The notes: generated by a model from the sequence alone, not told the origin. Numbered from the stretch's first letter, positions 11,614 to 24,737 are shown. The stretch: DNA of 64,000 nucleotides from Solea solea (GCF_958295425.1 NC_081136.1:31238077-31302076); one strand, 5' to 3'. Numbers and translations are program-made.

Positions 11614-14600
11614 ATGAGCGACAACGACATTTTGGAGATGGATTCTGTGTCCGAGACAGAAGAGATGGAGGCTGAACTGGGCATGATAGAAGAGGACATG
11701 GGTAAGAGAACTACTTTCTCTGTCGCAATAGTTTTTATGCGTGTGTGTGTGTGTCCGTGTAATCCCTGAAATGTTCTCTTCTACAACTCCGTAATCTCGC
11801 CACGACTCTGTTTGAACAGTAATGCTTTCAAAGTTTGTTTCCCTGTCTTCTTCCATTTCACGTTTAATTCCACTGCATTTATTTATGGCTGTTTTCGTCA
11901 TGGATTCATTCTGTCGATTATTTTCGCGATTAATCGAGTACTTGACAGAACGTCTTGATCAGTGTTTACAAAAACCTGGGAATGATGACGTTTCTCAAAT
12001 GTCTTTTCTTTCTATTTATTTGTTTTATGGAGCAAAGAAACCAGAAAATATTCACATTCATTGTATAATTGATACTTAGCTGTTAACTTTCTGATAATCT
12101 GAAAATAACGCATACTGTATATAATGTGAGTATAGTACAGTTAGATTATATACAGTATAAAACTACACATGGAGTCATGACAGTGTCCAGTGGTTAAAAT
12201 AATCCAATATAACCCTACCATTGCACCACCCGTGCTCAATCCCAACTCCCCACTTTTTCATACTTTTACATTCACTTTTAAAACTTATTTTATATCAGAA
12301 AATGACTTTTGATGCTTAAGTATAGTAAATGTCATATACTTTTAAGTAATATAATAAAAAAAGTGACTTCAACTTCTAGCAAAGTCATTTTCTGGTCAGA
12401 TACTTTAGGTACGTTATACAAGAGTGCATAATACTTATATAAGCAAACGTGGGATTATTTCTATCCATTTCTGCCTTCATGAAAACGTGATCTCTGTGTT
12501 AAATCGTAGTTAAAGTTGAAGTAGGTGAATAAACATGAAGCTGTCACTATTAGATGCTTCCTGCATGTGCACAACATCTGTGGAGGGCTGGCTCACACAC
12601 CTTTTAACTGAAACGGAACACACCTGTATCGGCAGCAGTGCTTGTAGGTATTCACTAAATAACCTGACACGTGTCCAGTAACATTCCTGTTAAATTCATA
12701 GATGCTTTGTGGAAATTGGCAGCCGCAAGTGTTTTCATTCCTCCGTGATCCTTTGTCTCTTGCATGTCTCACATTCCCAGGTATGAACTGAAACCGCAGC
12801 GTAGTTGCCCTTCCTTTATAGCAAGTGAGAAGAGTCAGTGTTGGAGGTCTATGTATGTACAGACACCGTACGTCACTCTGTCTGTACAGTTGTCAGTCCA
12901 TAAATTCTTGTCGCTTCAGTCTCTTTCAGTCCTTTGTTTGTGTGAATGTCCACAGTGGTGCACTGTCTTAATGTTGCGTCCATTTTAAATCGCTCACAGC
13001 TCAGTGAAACACTAACGGTCCCTTGGGTTAGATTTCACTAATATGTAAAAGGCCCCGACTACATGGAAAATACCATAAGTTGTGCCAGAATACACAATAC
13101 TTTGATTAAAGGGACAGTTCATTTCTTTTTGAGACAGGGGTTTATGAACGGTCAACAGCTTTCAGAGAGGGAGACGGGGGAACTTGTTTTTATATAAACG
13201 AGGACAGCAGAGAAAGCATGGTATGGGCCCTACTGAGCAAAACAACCTCTTCGTAACCGTACGCCATATTTCTAAATATGTTGAGGTTTACCATGTTGTC
13301 AGACAGCCCTTTTTCTTGTGGCACAATACAGTATATTCTCGACAAATTCTCCCACCCACATTTCTACATGATAGCATGGTGTCATATGGGAACGCTGTTT
13401 ACTGCAACACACTGATTCTGCCTTATATCGACCACTTCAAAATACCTGAATTATCCCTTTAATAAAAGGGGGTTGTACTGTACTGTATGTGAATTAATTC
13501 ATGTTCTACCACTTTATCCTCCACATGTCTCCAGTCCATCACAGGGCCACACAGAGACAAACAAACGCTAACACCTACAGTCAATATAGAGTGTCCAATT
13601 TACCTAATCCCCTAATCTGCATGTTTTTTTGCACTGTGGGAGGAAACCAGAGAACCCGGAGAAAACCCACGCACACATGGGGAGAACATGTGAATACAAT
13701 GCAGAAATGCCCTTATTTTGAAAAGGCCATGGACCCAGGTCTTCCTACTGCAAATGCAAGAGTGCTGACCACTACCAATTTTAATTCACAAATTCACAAT
13801 GAGACTCTTACGCCCCTTTTCCACTTCATAGTCCCGGCTCGCCCCGCCACGTCTTACTATTACTATAGTACCTCCTCAACATGGACGAGTGACTAGTGAC
13901 TTGTAAAGCAGTTGTTTTCGGTGTAATTGAATCATTAGAATCAGTTCATTAAAAAGATTTGTTCAGTACTTACTGCATGACACTCTGACCAATCAGTGGC
14001 TGGCAGTCTGACGACGTCACGCATAGTATGGGCTCAGCTCACTTGGAACATTGTCAGAGCAGGTACCTAAAAAAGTACCAGGTACTATTGCTAATGGGAA
14101 AAGCAAAAAAAAAACAAAAAGGTGCCGTGCTGTGCCAAGGCAAGGCGAGTTGTGCAGGGACCGTGTAATGGAAAAGCGGCATTATAGTTACAATAGCGCA
14201 AAAACGGGCTAACTAGACATTGATGTTGACTGAAGGCTACATATGTTCACTATTAAATGGTGCTAAATTTTGTGTGTAAATAGTGTGCTCAAGGTCATGC
14301 AGGGTGAAGTCAGTAAATGTAATGTAGGTCAGTGAAGGGGTTCCCCTGCTGTAACAAGTCGTGATTCATTTCAGTTCAAGAAGCTTTGTTCCAGTGGACG
14401 CCATTTACACTGGAGTCCAACCAACTGTCATAAAATGTCCCCTTGCTTGACTCAGTAAAGAATTTCCTGTTTGATGGAATTTGCCTAAACTGAATTCAAA
14501 TAAGACAGCGAATCGTGTATAATGTTGCAGGGGTGGGGTGGGAGGGTGTCAGGCGGCGGGACTTGAAATAATTATATTGTTTCCTGTCTGTTGTTGCAAA

Positions 14601-16249
14601 GAATGTGCTCTTGAGAGGAAGTGAGTCTTGGCAGAGTGGGTTGTAGCTTGAAAGCAGATTTTCACGGCTGGCAAACGTGTGGCTGACGACTGAGTGTCAA
14701 AGTCTGTGGATCACTGTCGACCGTCTTGGTGTTCCTGCTGCGTTCACTGACTCAGTAGGTGGTGCACATTTTAATCACATGAGAGACTAAAGTGGTAACA
14801 GCAGAAAACAAAATACTTCAGTATGAGGCGTTCATTCATTCAGCAGGAAAAAAAACCAAACTACATAAAAACAAGGCCAAAGAGAATTTAGCTCTTAATG
14901 TGACTCACCCAAAGACGAAACGTTAAAACCTAGAAAAGGGGAAAGCCTCATTTGATTAAGTTTAACCATGCGGTTTCTATGGTGAGTGTTTTGAAAACAA
15001 CATCTGTCTTTGCTTAGTTTCCTCTGAATGTTCCGCTTTATATGGAAATATTACAAGACTTTCCTTAGTGGATGATTTACTGTGTGTTTTATTAAAAACA
15101 AACAAAGGTTAAAGGGGAGGATGATCACAGAGGACACAGTAGATGTTTTGATGTGGTCACTGGTGTGAAAACCCGATGCTGATTTCTAAATGAATTGTTC
15201 CAGAGGTCACGCTGCTGTTGGCTGCATTTGGCTGCATTTGGCAGTGACCTATTTCTTTTTTTATGTTTTCTTTTTTTTCTACTGTGAAATACACAACATT
15301 GTGGTGAGCAGGTTGTCGGTTACAAAGAAAAAGCAGCATGAACAGCATGAAGTTTGAGAAAACAAGCTCGTGAGACAATAGTTAATGGGTCAAACCTCCA
15401 GTCTGTGTTTTTGCTAATGAGTAACAGAACTGCACTGCTCCAGTGAGCAGCAGGGACATTAAAGGTCCAGTGTGAGGAGCTATTATCAGAAATACAATAT
15501 TATATTCATAGTAATGTATTTTTTAGTGTATAATCATTGAATTGTAAATGTGTTTTTCATAATAACACTATTTTTATAATGTGCATTATAAGATAAATCA
15601 CTCTTGTTAAGCCAAAAATACTTTTATTGTGAAAGTCAGATGCTGCTGGCATCAACAAGGAAAAAAAGACTGGTTCCATTACATTGTGTGAGGTGTTCTT
15701 TTGACTTTTTTTTCCTATTTTTTAGCATTTTGTGTTTGAAATTTGTCGTAAAAACGTGTGAGAAAAACTGAGGCTCGTCAGTATGAGTTTTTAATCACAG
15801 TTACGGGGTTTTATGAGGGTTAAGGGGTCGGGGTTCATTACGGAGTTTCACGGGTATGAGCGGGGGCAGGTTTTGATGAGAGGAATCATGGGTCACTTTT
15901 TCTTTAAGTCTAAGTAAAGTGGCAACCGGTCGTGATGTCACCCATAGGACTGTGAACTCCCATTTTGAAGCCTCATTTTCTTACTCCTCAAGAAAATGTT
16001 TACTGATGTTATTAGTGAATACCCCTGTTTGTGTCTCACATGTTTTTTTTTTGTTTTTTTTCAGTTTATCCTGAGGAGTTTTTACCAACATATCATTCCA
16101 TAAAGGAAGGAACGAATGTAACCAAAACACGACAGGTGAGTCAACTGCAATCTATATACAGGATGGGTGTTTTTACCCATATACCGAAACTCCTGGCACG
16201 AATTTGTGCGAGGGACCTTTTGTTTTCTTTCAGATCATTATTATTATCA

Positions 16250-16281
<32 letters not shown>

Positions 16282-19200
16282 TTTCCTGTGGCTTGAGGGG
16301 GGTTAACATGCATAAAAACCCTCGAAACTTTATATATAAATGCGATATTGGCATAGTGCTAGAACACGTGTATATATACACCTATATACTATTATTATAA
16401 CTTCAGTCATACAAGTAGTCACATGTCACATTATGCTTGTAAGGACATTAGAATCAGTTGTGCCACAAGTGAGAGAGAGAGGAAGAGGAAGAGAGAGAGA
16501 GAGAGACAATGGGCGGGAGTCATTATGTTTGTTGGCTCTTCCCATTTCTCCTGCATGCCCCACATCACGGCTTAAATAGGCTGGTTAAGGTGGATGTTTA
16601 ACAGTTTCTCTGCACCGACTCTCCACGCTTCAAAATGTACGACATTATGGAGGAGGAGGAGGAGTACGAGTTCCAGGCCGCCGATTTACCCGATGAGCCG
16701 TGTTTCTGTCCACAGGCAGAGTTCAACGACAAGCCCGAGTCCTTGTTCTTCAATGACGGCGTGAGGAGGATCGATTTCATCCTGGTCTACGAGGATGAAG
16801 ACAAGAAGGAGTTTGACAAGAGGCACACGTTCCAGAGACGAAAGGTATGGCTTGTTTCACAAGTTGTATAAATCATACTCACACTCCATTAAGAAAATAA
16901 TATGATGCTTTAGTTATGAGTCCTGCATTTGCAAATCCATCCATTTTCTACGGTGGTCCCAGGTGACATAGGGCGACAGGTGGGGTTCACCCTGGACAGT
17001 TAACCGGTCCTTCACAGGTCCAGTTTAACCTCTGCATGTTTCTGGACTGTGTGAGGAAGCCAGAGTAACCATGACTTATGAAATATCTAATATAATATGC
17101 CTTGCATGCTTTAATACTCATGCACTGAACTGTGTTGAGTATTTGCAAAGGGTGTTTTATTTGCACCAGGATGGCATGACGTTCAATTCATCACTCATAG
17201 CTCTCTACTTTAATCCACACAGTAACTATGACGTGTTTTTTCTTCTTCACCTGGTCACGGCTGATCTAATCTGAGTTTAAACTCTTAACTCTGTTATTTT
17301 GCACACATTTCCAAGAGTCCAGAAATCTTCTCATTGACTCATACTCACGCTAAAACTTAACGGCATCACAATCAGTACTTTTTCCCACACAATACAACAC
17401 TCAGGTGTGTCGTTAGTTACTACCTGCATCTTTGGCAATAGGTCTGCAGTCAGGGATGTGCAATGTAATGCTTTGGCAATACTGCTATTCCACAGACCGT
17501 AGTTACCTGCAGTGTTGCAACTGTAGCGACACTGAGGTGTTGTGTAAAATACAAATGAGAGCAGCTTAATGGCATCTTTGCATGCCACAGCTCTCATGGG
17601 TCTGAGGCAATTGTTTGTCCATAATCATCACAAGCTAAAATAAACCCAGAGAGGATCTGGGAGTTCAGCCGTCTCTGCCTGGCACACCTCGAAACAGCTG
17701 TTTCCAAACCCTCTCCTGCTGGGAGGGTATGGTGTTCAGATAGAGCAGGCTAAATCACTGGATTAAAACTGATGTCAAATTTACTTTAGAATATCCTGTC
17801 ATGTTTGACGAAAATATCAATGGAGCTAATGGTATTTTCAAGTGTGTGGTAAAAACAGGTTTGTCTAAAACAAACAATAAAAGGTATTTGATTTCCACGT
17901 TGTATACAGAACAGCTCTGACAGAACAGGTGAAACTTTGCTCTTAAATAACAGATAATAATCTAAGTTGTTCATGTAGATTAATACTGTATAATACAGTA
18001 GATTGAAGTCATTGTTCTATAATTTGCTTTCGTTTGGCCCTGGGGAAGTTACTGTCGTGAGTGGATCAGTCGTGATAAACCACCAAACCTGCTCAGACTC
18101 GCTGGTGGCATTTTCATTTGTGCACTTTATGTACAGTGTAAATAAAGACACGTTGCTAAGGAATGGACGTGGAAAAATGTCAAAATAAAGCAGTTTACTG
18201 TATAAAATGCCTTATTAGAATACTTTTCTGATGCTGTTGTGTCTTCCTGAGACACGTTGGCAGTCCAAACATAGATGCTCACAGTATTTACTCTCTTAGC
18301 TTGGCACACATGGCATCTATATGCGTCATGTGTGATAGAATACCCAACCCTGACTCTTTATTTGATTGACAACACATTTTTTACCAGGGGTGATCTCATT
18401 TAATCCTTTTCTGTGTTGTTCTCTGTAGAGACGGCGAGAATACTTTGAGGCCAGCTTGATGAAGATGGGAATGGAGCTGGAGGCCACAAAATCTGTACGT
18501 GTTGTTCGCGCACACACAAGGTGTTTTCCCCTCGACACTCTTTTAGCTCAGTGTTCCCTTTCCCTGGGTTTTTCTGCAGGTCATAGATGCGAAATTGATG
18601 TTCGTCAAGATCCACATGCCGTGGGACGTGCTGTGCACCTACGCCGAGGTCCTGCACATCAAGCTCCCCATCCAGCCCAATGACCTGGCGTCGCGCCCCT
18701 CGCCGTGGCGCTTCTTCACCTTCATCACAAAGCACTTTTACCCCAGTGAGGAGCTGATCGGCAAGGAGGCCGAGTTCTTCACCGCCCCCTTCGAGAAAGA
18801 CCACCTGGAGTTGTTCCACATCAAGGACAAAGATAACTTCTTCACTCCGTCCATGAGGAGCAGGATGGTGAGTTGTCACGTGGTGTTGAACGATTTGAAC
18901 AGAGCATAGAACAATCAAAAATACAGGGATGATTGATTCTACAGGATGCCCGCTAGTTCTCTTTTGTGGGTTAAGGAACTTTTAATGGACCTCTTCTGTA
19001 TCTTGACGACACATGAGTGCATTTTTTGTTTTACGCTTTTCCCAGGCATATTACATCCTGAGTCGTGCCCCTTATGAAATAAGAGGGAGCGTGAAGAAGT
19101 TTGGCATCACTAAACTGCTGGATGGTGGAGTTTACAAAGCTGCCTATCCCCTCCATGACGTAAGTGCCATTGTTTTCTGTGTTCCTGTGCGGCTAAACGA

Positions 19201-22200
19201 ACGAAAGAGAGACACCGTTATTCAGCCAATAAGTCGAATTTGCCTTCCTCACTATTTCATGAAAAACATCAAACAACCCGAAAACGACAAGAAAAACACA
19301 TACACATGCATAGTTGTGTATGTTTCTGTTTTATTTCTATAAACATTGAACCTATTTGGTTCATTTTCACGTGTCGGCATCAGACGGAGATTCAAAGTGT
19401 GTCTGCTTTAGAGCAGACAATAAAAAAATGTTTGGAAAAACGTTAAATATACACTGACGGAGTGAGCGAGAGAGAGTGTTGACTCACCTTGCCTGAAGTT
19501 CCCTGTTTTACTTTCCTCTCTGACGTGTCTTTTGCCACCTCCCTCTCCTTTTTTAGTCGTCTGTATTTACATGTATCTCCATTGCATCTGGTTGAGATGT
19601 TTTTGAGAGGTGGTGCAGAGGCTTTTTAGATTCCGTATTATTCAGTATTACTCACTGTGCTGGCAAAGCATAAACTTGTATTTTGTGACTATACTTGAAG
19701 CTAATATTTAGATTTAAGATGTTTCCTTATTCTCTGATGACACATCATATGTCATTTTATATCTTAATATTATACATTTCTTACATATTGTACCTTTAAA
19801 ACCTCATTCAAATCATTTTGACTGTGTTCGTTTATGATAATCTTGATTATTTACAGGGCAGGTTCAACGTCATGTCCACAGAACCGGGCTCCCTCAACGA
19901 GAGATTTCTGCTCTATAATGAATGGGCTCATCCCAAAAGCTTCTATAAGATGCAGCCACTCGACCTAATAAGGTGAAGATGAGCTTTAAATAACAGCGTT
20001 TAAATGAGCTCATGCACATTAGTCATTATTGTTGTTTTCCCCCCACAGGAAGTATTATGGAGAGAAGATTGGTATTTACTTTGCCTGGTTGGGTTTCTAC
20101 ACTGTAATGCTCGCTCTGGCTGCTGTTGTGGGCCTGGGTTGCTTCATTTATGGGTTCAAGACTCAAGAAACCAGCACCTGGAGGTACAGCTCATCTCCTC
20201 ACGGGCCATTTTAACATACTGCATAATAGCGAACATAGCAATAGTTATTACTGTTATAACTCAGTGGAATTTGATTGAAAAACAAATCAATAAAGTTCAA
20301 TCAACAGCATTCATTTGCAGTATTGTTTGTTCTTTGCTACTTTGTTAACTGTTTTGCTGCTCTGTTTTATCTCTGTTCTGCAGCAAAGAAGTGTGCGACC
20401 CTGACATTGGAGGAAACATAGTGATGTGTCCTCAGTGTGACAAGTTCTGCAATTACTGGAGGTTGAACTCCACATGTGAGGCGTCAAAAGTGAGACACAG
20501 TTCATTTGTCGTTGCTGATGATATGCTGATGTTAGTCCACCTCTTTTGTGTCTTCGTGGACAGAAACTGTGTAACATTGGAACGTTTCACGGACGCTTTG
20601 TTGCGTTTTCAGCCGCCTTTACTAAAGCAACGCAGTTTTTAATGTCATCAGTGGACCCCCAAATGAAAGAAAACCATTTAATCGGTTTCTCTAACAGTCA
20701 AAGTAACGAACAGTTCAGCTGGTTTGCATTTCAAAACTGTCCCTCTTGTTTTACAGAAACTTTGCATATTTGATAACTTTGGAACGCTGGTGTTCGCAGT
20801 TTTCATGTCTATCTGGGGTAAGTTAAATACAAGTACAGCTACATATCAATGTTCACCCTTTATGACATTTTTATCGTATTCCCCTTTTGTATTTATGATG
20901 TGTTCATTTGACTTTTTTTTTTTTTAATGTTGTCATCATCATTTCCACTGTCTCATGGTTTCCCTGCTCCGTCTGTCAGTGACGTTGTTCCTGGAGTTTT
21001 GGAAGCGTTACCAGGCAGAGCTGGAGTACGAGTGGGACACAGTGGAGTTTCTGGAGCAGGAGCAGCCGCCTCGTCCAGAGTACGAGGCCAAATGTATCTA
21101 TGAGAGGAAAAATCCCATCACAGGGGTAAATCACACACACACAGACTTTTTTTTTATTCTAATTGAATCATAGTCAGAATATTCCTTCGTGGTAAAAGGA
21201 AAAAAAAAAAATGCCATATTGTTGTCAGAGATTAATATTTCATCATGTTTGTTTGTGATTGTAGGTGAAAGAAAAAGTTCCTTACACAACCTGTGGACGA
21301 TGTGTCAGGGTGTCGATTGGAATAGGGACCGTCCTGTTCTGGGTAATGTTAATTCATTTCCAATCCGCTTTTTATTTTTGCCAGTGTATAATTCCAGTTT
21401 CCCCATTAGGTTTCTCTAAACAAATATTAGTAAATGTGTATATTATATCTGAAAGAGAAAGGTGTTTAACTATAAATATATATAAATATAATTTTGTATT
21501 TAAAACTTAATTTTCCTTATATGATGAATTTAATCTAGATAAATGACATATTCTTGCATGTTTAATTCAAAAACTTAGTGTTTCTTAACTGGAAATGTCT
21601 GAATAATACTCAAATACTGATCCTCTCTTTGTCCTTTCAGATTCTCTTGATTCTGGCATCCATCGTGGCCATCATTGTCTATCGCCTGGCCGTCTTCTTT
21701 TCCTTCTCAACTCGATTCAGGAATCAGGAGCTGAAGGAGCTGGAGCCGCTGAAGGAGTACGTGACGCCGCAGATGGCCACCGCCGTCACCGCGTCGCTCA
21801 TCAGCTTTGTCGTGATCATGATCCTCAACATGCTTTATGAGCGCGTCGCCATCTGGATCACTGACTTTGGTGAGTTTGAACTGTACACAGGCCTTTGTCT
21901 TACCTGTACGCAGTTTAATCCTTTAAACCTTTTCTCGTCTAACACGCAACGACAGAACTCCCGCGGACTAAGACGGACTACGAGAACAGCTTAACCCTGA
22001 AGATGTTCCTCTTTCAGTTTGTAAACTATTACTCCTCGTGCTTCTACATCGCCTTCGCTAAAGGGAAAGCAGTCAGTTATCCAGGGCAGCCCGTTTACCT
22101 CTTGGGGAAGTACAGGAACGAGGAGGTAATGACGTGTCTAGTCTAGCTGTTGCATGCCGATTAACAGCTGTAATGTGTGTCTTAATCTGTGTCTCGTGGC

Positions 22201-24668
22201 TGCAGTGTGATCCCGGTGGTTGTCTGATCGAGCTGACGACTCAGCTGTCTATCATCATGGGGGGGAAAGCCATCTGGAACAACATCCAGGAAGTCTTGCT
22301 GCCGTACGTCATCAGAAATTTAGACTTATTTATTGAAGCTTTTGGTGATTTTGTTGTTGATGATGTTGCTGATGAACAATGTATTACTAGGGCTGCAAAC
22401 ACAGCACCACCCATGCATGTCAGGGTGTGGTGACCCTAGAGAGAGGCCACCAATTATTTATGTTAGAGGATCACAAATGTAGACAACACCCTGAAAGCAT
22501 CCATCCATCCATCTTCTACCGATTTATCCTCCACATGAGGGTCACGTGGGAAGGCAGGGTTCAACCTGGATAGGTTGCCGGTCCATCACAGGGCCACATA
22601 TCGAGACAAACAACCATTCAGGTCAGTTTAGAGTGTCCAATTTGCCTTATCCCCGAAATCATCCTGGGTTCTCCGGTTTCCTCCTACAGTCCAAACCGGA
22701 GAAAACCCCACACACACACGGGGAGAACATGCAAACTCCATGACATAAAACAAATCACTCTCAGTGTCAGCAGCTGACGTGAGAGACACAGAGCGAGTCG
22801 AGTGCGGCTGATCAGCTTAATCGGCATTGTGTGAACTCGTTTGACAGAAGTTTGAATCTTGTTCAAATTCAAACGTTGCAAAATACAGTTTGTTGTGTAT
22901 TGATCTCATCCAACCCTCCGCAGGTGGGTGAAGAATTTGATTTCCCGCTATTGCACCCGCGTGGCGTCCGAGAAGGTGATCCCTCGCTGGGAGCAGGACT
23001 ATCAGCTGCAGCCCGTTTCAAAACTGGGCCTGTTCTACGAATATCTTGAAATGGGTGAGAAACTTTTCGATAGCGATCTTTTGGATCACTTTTAGGAATG
23101 TTTCCAAATGATTTTATGAAATGTTCTGGAAGAAAACCGGTTGTGTGAGTTATGTGAGATGAGGAAATTGAGAGTGAGTCACATTTTCTTCTGCTTCGTC
23201 CTGATTATGATGAACTAAGAATACCTGGTGCACTGATAGTGACAGAATGTAATGGTTGTTAAGGGTTAATGTCGATACATTTATTAACAACAGTATTGAG
23301 ATTTCACTGCAGGTAGGTCTTGATATCTCATTTGAAGATGGTTCGTAAAATGGAATAAGGTGTTTTAATTATTTTTATAGTGTTTTAGTTTCTGGAGGAA
23401 TACCTCAATTAGTAATGTATATGCAGATTCCTCAAAATCAGGATCTTGTCCTGGATTCTGGGAGTTTGCAAAAACATAACCAGGATACACTCGTAAGACA
23501 GGCCAAGCTTTTTGATATATGATATCATTATCAATTAAATGTATTAGTGTCTTTATTTTTCATATCTTGTCTTCTCACAGTCATCCAGTTTGGCTTTGTG
23601 ACCTTGTTCGTGGCCTCCTTCCCGCTAGCTCCAGTCCTCGCGCTGGTCAACAACCTGTTTGAGATCCGGGTGGATGCTTGGAAAATCACCACTCAGTTTC
23701 GTCGCGTCCAGCCAGAGAAGGCTCAGGATATCGGGGCCTGGCAGCCCATTCTTCAGGGCATCGCCATCTTGGCTGTTGCCACAAATGTTAGTCACTGTTT
23801 ACACCCAGTTATGAGTTAAGCAGGTAGAGTAGTAAATCGGATTTTAAAGCGTAATGTGACAGACGTATGAACTCATATGAAACTACATGGACTGATAGTG
23901 TGACAGTAACTGTCCTTGTCTGCTTTCACCACATTTACTGTGTGTGTCAACAGGCCATGATCATTGCTTTTACATCAGACATGATCCCACGGCTGGTCTA
24001 CTACTGGTCATTCTCCGTGTACCCGTATGGAGAGCACTACAATAACACCATGGAGGGCTACATCAACAGCTCGCTGTCCATATTCAGAACCAGTGATTTC
24101 TCCAACTACAGCAGGCCCCTCATGGAAAGTGCCCCGTCCATCACATCCTGCAGGTACAGGGTTTGAGTCTTTGTTTTAGTTGAATTTATATGTCCCCAGA
24201 GGAAGTCACTATGCGTGTGCTCTGAGGGAAACTATTAAACTTTTCATTTCGTAGGTATCGAGATTTCCGTTATCCTCCAGGACATCCCAGACAGTATGAA
24301 CACAACGTCTACTACTGGCACGTGGTCGCGGCAAAAATGGCTTTTATAATTGTTTTAGAGGTGGGTAAAAAAACGGAGAAATCTCCCCGACTCTAAAATG
24401 TGATAACTGATAAAGGACGTCTCCTTCTTTTTTTTTTTTGTCCTCACAGCACATCGTTTACCTCACCAAGTTCATCCTCTCCTACGTGATCCCGGATGTC
24501 CCGTACGCCGTCAAAGAGCAGATCAAGCGAGAGAAGTACCTGACCCAGGTTATACTCCACGAGACCAACCTCAAGCTGGTGACCAAACGCTTGAAACCGG
24601 CCGACGACGGCACTCGCAAACGGACAGAATTGAAAGATGGGAAAGAAGAACTGGAGCTTGATTTCTGA
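11614..24668 (+). CDS. ano6: Anoctamin-6 (TMEM16F), calcium-activated phospholipid scramblase and ion channel
   Basis: Twenty coding exons: 11614-11701, 16065-16135, 16716-16844, 18429-18494, 18580-18867, 19046-19159, 19857-19972, 20049-20183, 20384-20489, 20757-20817, 20980-21125, 21265-21342, 21641-21869, 21956-22125, 22206-22303, 22924-23054, 23581-23786, 23954-24153, 24255-24360, 24450-24668. The sum is 2757 nt, 918 residues (human 910). The plasma-membrane protein exposes phosphatidylserine when calcium rises. The acidic cytosolic N-terminus is followed by the anoctamin dimerisation region ([19 protein letters not shown]) and ten membrane segments from [13 protein letters not shown] on. 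The calcium-site pattern of the family is intact: N and E in [10 protein letters not shown] (segment 6), two E in YEYLEM (segment 7), E and D in [11 protein letters not shown] (segment 8). ANO6 is preferred over ANO5 or ANO7 because of long matches such as [18 protein letters not shown] and [12 protein letters not shown]. The chosen ATG has a good context (ACCATGA). Confidence 0.97.
11908..12075 (+). repeat. Truncated copy of the CTGCAAC-ended dispersed element
   Basis: Contains cgattattttcgcgattaat and, further on, 'gagcaaagaaaccagaaaatattcac', a block I know as part of a very common fish interspersed repeat. Related sequence is at 36886-37173, 28030-28080 and 38920-38952. Confidence 0.5.
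12294..12396. repeat. Small foldback element
   Basis: About 103 bp bounded by TCAGAAAATGACTTT and the inverse AAAGTCATTTTCTGG (14 of 15 positions pair). The reverse complement matches the left arms of the composite repeats at about 49140-49245 and 55402-55500. No coding content. Confidence 0.65.
13501..13770. repeat. Dispersed fish repeat ('ggaggaaacc ... ggagaaaaccca' family), copy 1
   Basis: Shares with 22497-22745 the order: cttatcctccacat..., tccatcacagggccaca, gagacaaaca, tagagtgtccaattt, cggagaaaaccca, ggggagaacatg. Intronic, non-coding. The open frame across it is accidental. Confidence 0.75.
13811..14180. mobile_element. Miniature inverted-repeat element (370 bp)
   Basis: The left end (gccccttttccacttcat, gtcccggc) pairs with the inverse of the right end (ggaccgtgtaatgg, aaaagcggc) over about 27 bp at roughly three quarters identity. 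The interior carries 'gtaccaggtactattgct', which recurs near 46986-47003. No transposase frame. No clear target duplication found. Confidence 0.55.
15458..15600 (+). repeat. Likely short interspersed repeat fragment
   Basis: 'taaaggtccagtgtg' followed by an AT-rich block with 'agtgtataatca'. The same opening (ttaaaggtccagtgtgtaatca) occurs at 46588. Family resemblance is from memory; boundaries are approximate. Confidence 0.35.
16235..16282. repeat. (ATT)n microsatellite
   Basis: About 48 bp of att/atc repeats in ano6 intron 2. Confidence 0.9.
16560..16634 (+). promoter_or_regulatory. ano6: Candidate internal promoter and leader of the short ano6 isoform
   Basis: A TATA-like box (TTAAATAG, 16572-16579) lies about 60 bp before the in-frame ATG at 16635, leaving room for a start site near 16605 and a leader of about 30 nt. 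Confidence 0.35.
16635..16844 (+). CDS. ano6: ano6 alternative first coding exon (short N-terminus)
   Basis: From the ATG at 16635 the frame runs for 27 codons ([13 protein letters not shown]...) straight through the canonical acceptor at 16715 into the third coding exon. A transcript starting here would replace the first 53 residues by 27 others, giving about 892 residues. Just upstream are a TATA-like TTAAATAG (16572-16579) and a GA-rich tract (16471-16505). Both N-termini are strongly acidic. Mammalian ANO6 also has isoforms with different N-termini. The frame and promoter-like motifs are seen; transcription from here is inferred. Confidence 0.55.
16935..17070. repeat. Dispersed fish repeat, copy 2 (decayed)
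   Basis: 'atccattttctacgg', 'ggtggggttcaccctgg', 'cctctgcatgtttctggactgtgtgagg' follow the same order as the copies at 13501 and 22497. It lies in ano6 intron 3. Confidence 0.6.
22497..22745. repeat. Dispersed fish repeat, copy 3
   Basis: Starts 'catccatccatcttctaccg' and ends 'ggggagaacatgcaaactcc'; matches the copy at 13501. It lies in ano6 intron 15 and is flanked by a CA run at about 22711-22720. Confidence 0.75.
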
Positions 24669-24737
24669 CATGACTTCGCGTGACGTCTGTTAAAATACTG
24701 ACAAAGCCCCAGTGACAAACTGAACTTCATTATGGTA

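Larger units (their letters stand above)
11702..16064 (+). other. ano6: ano6 intron 1 (4.4 kb), repeat-rich
   Basis: This is by far the longest ano6 intron. It contains the remnant of a CTGCAAC-ended element (about 11908-12075), a 103-bp foldback element (12294-12396), a dispersed fish repeat (13501-13770), a miniature element (13811-14180) and a short repeat near 15458. No coding exon was recognised in it. Confidence 0.7.

Noticed and set aside
18400..18918. 172-codon open frame antisense to ano6
   Set aside because: Lies exactly opposite ano6 exons 4 and 5. It is the mirror of a GC-rich coding exon and carries Glu/Asp/Val runs typical of such shadows.
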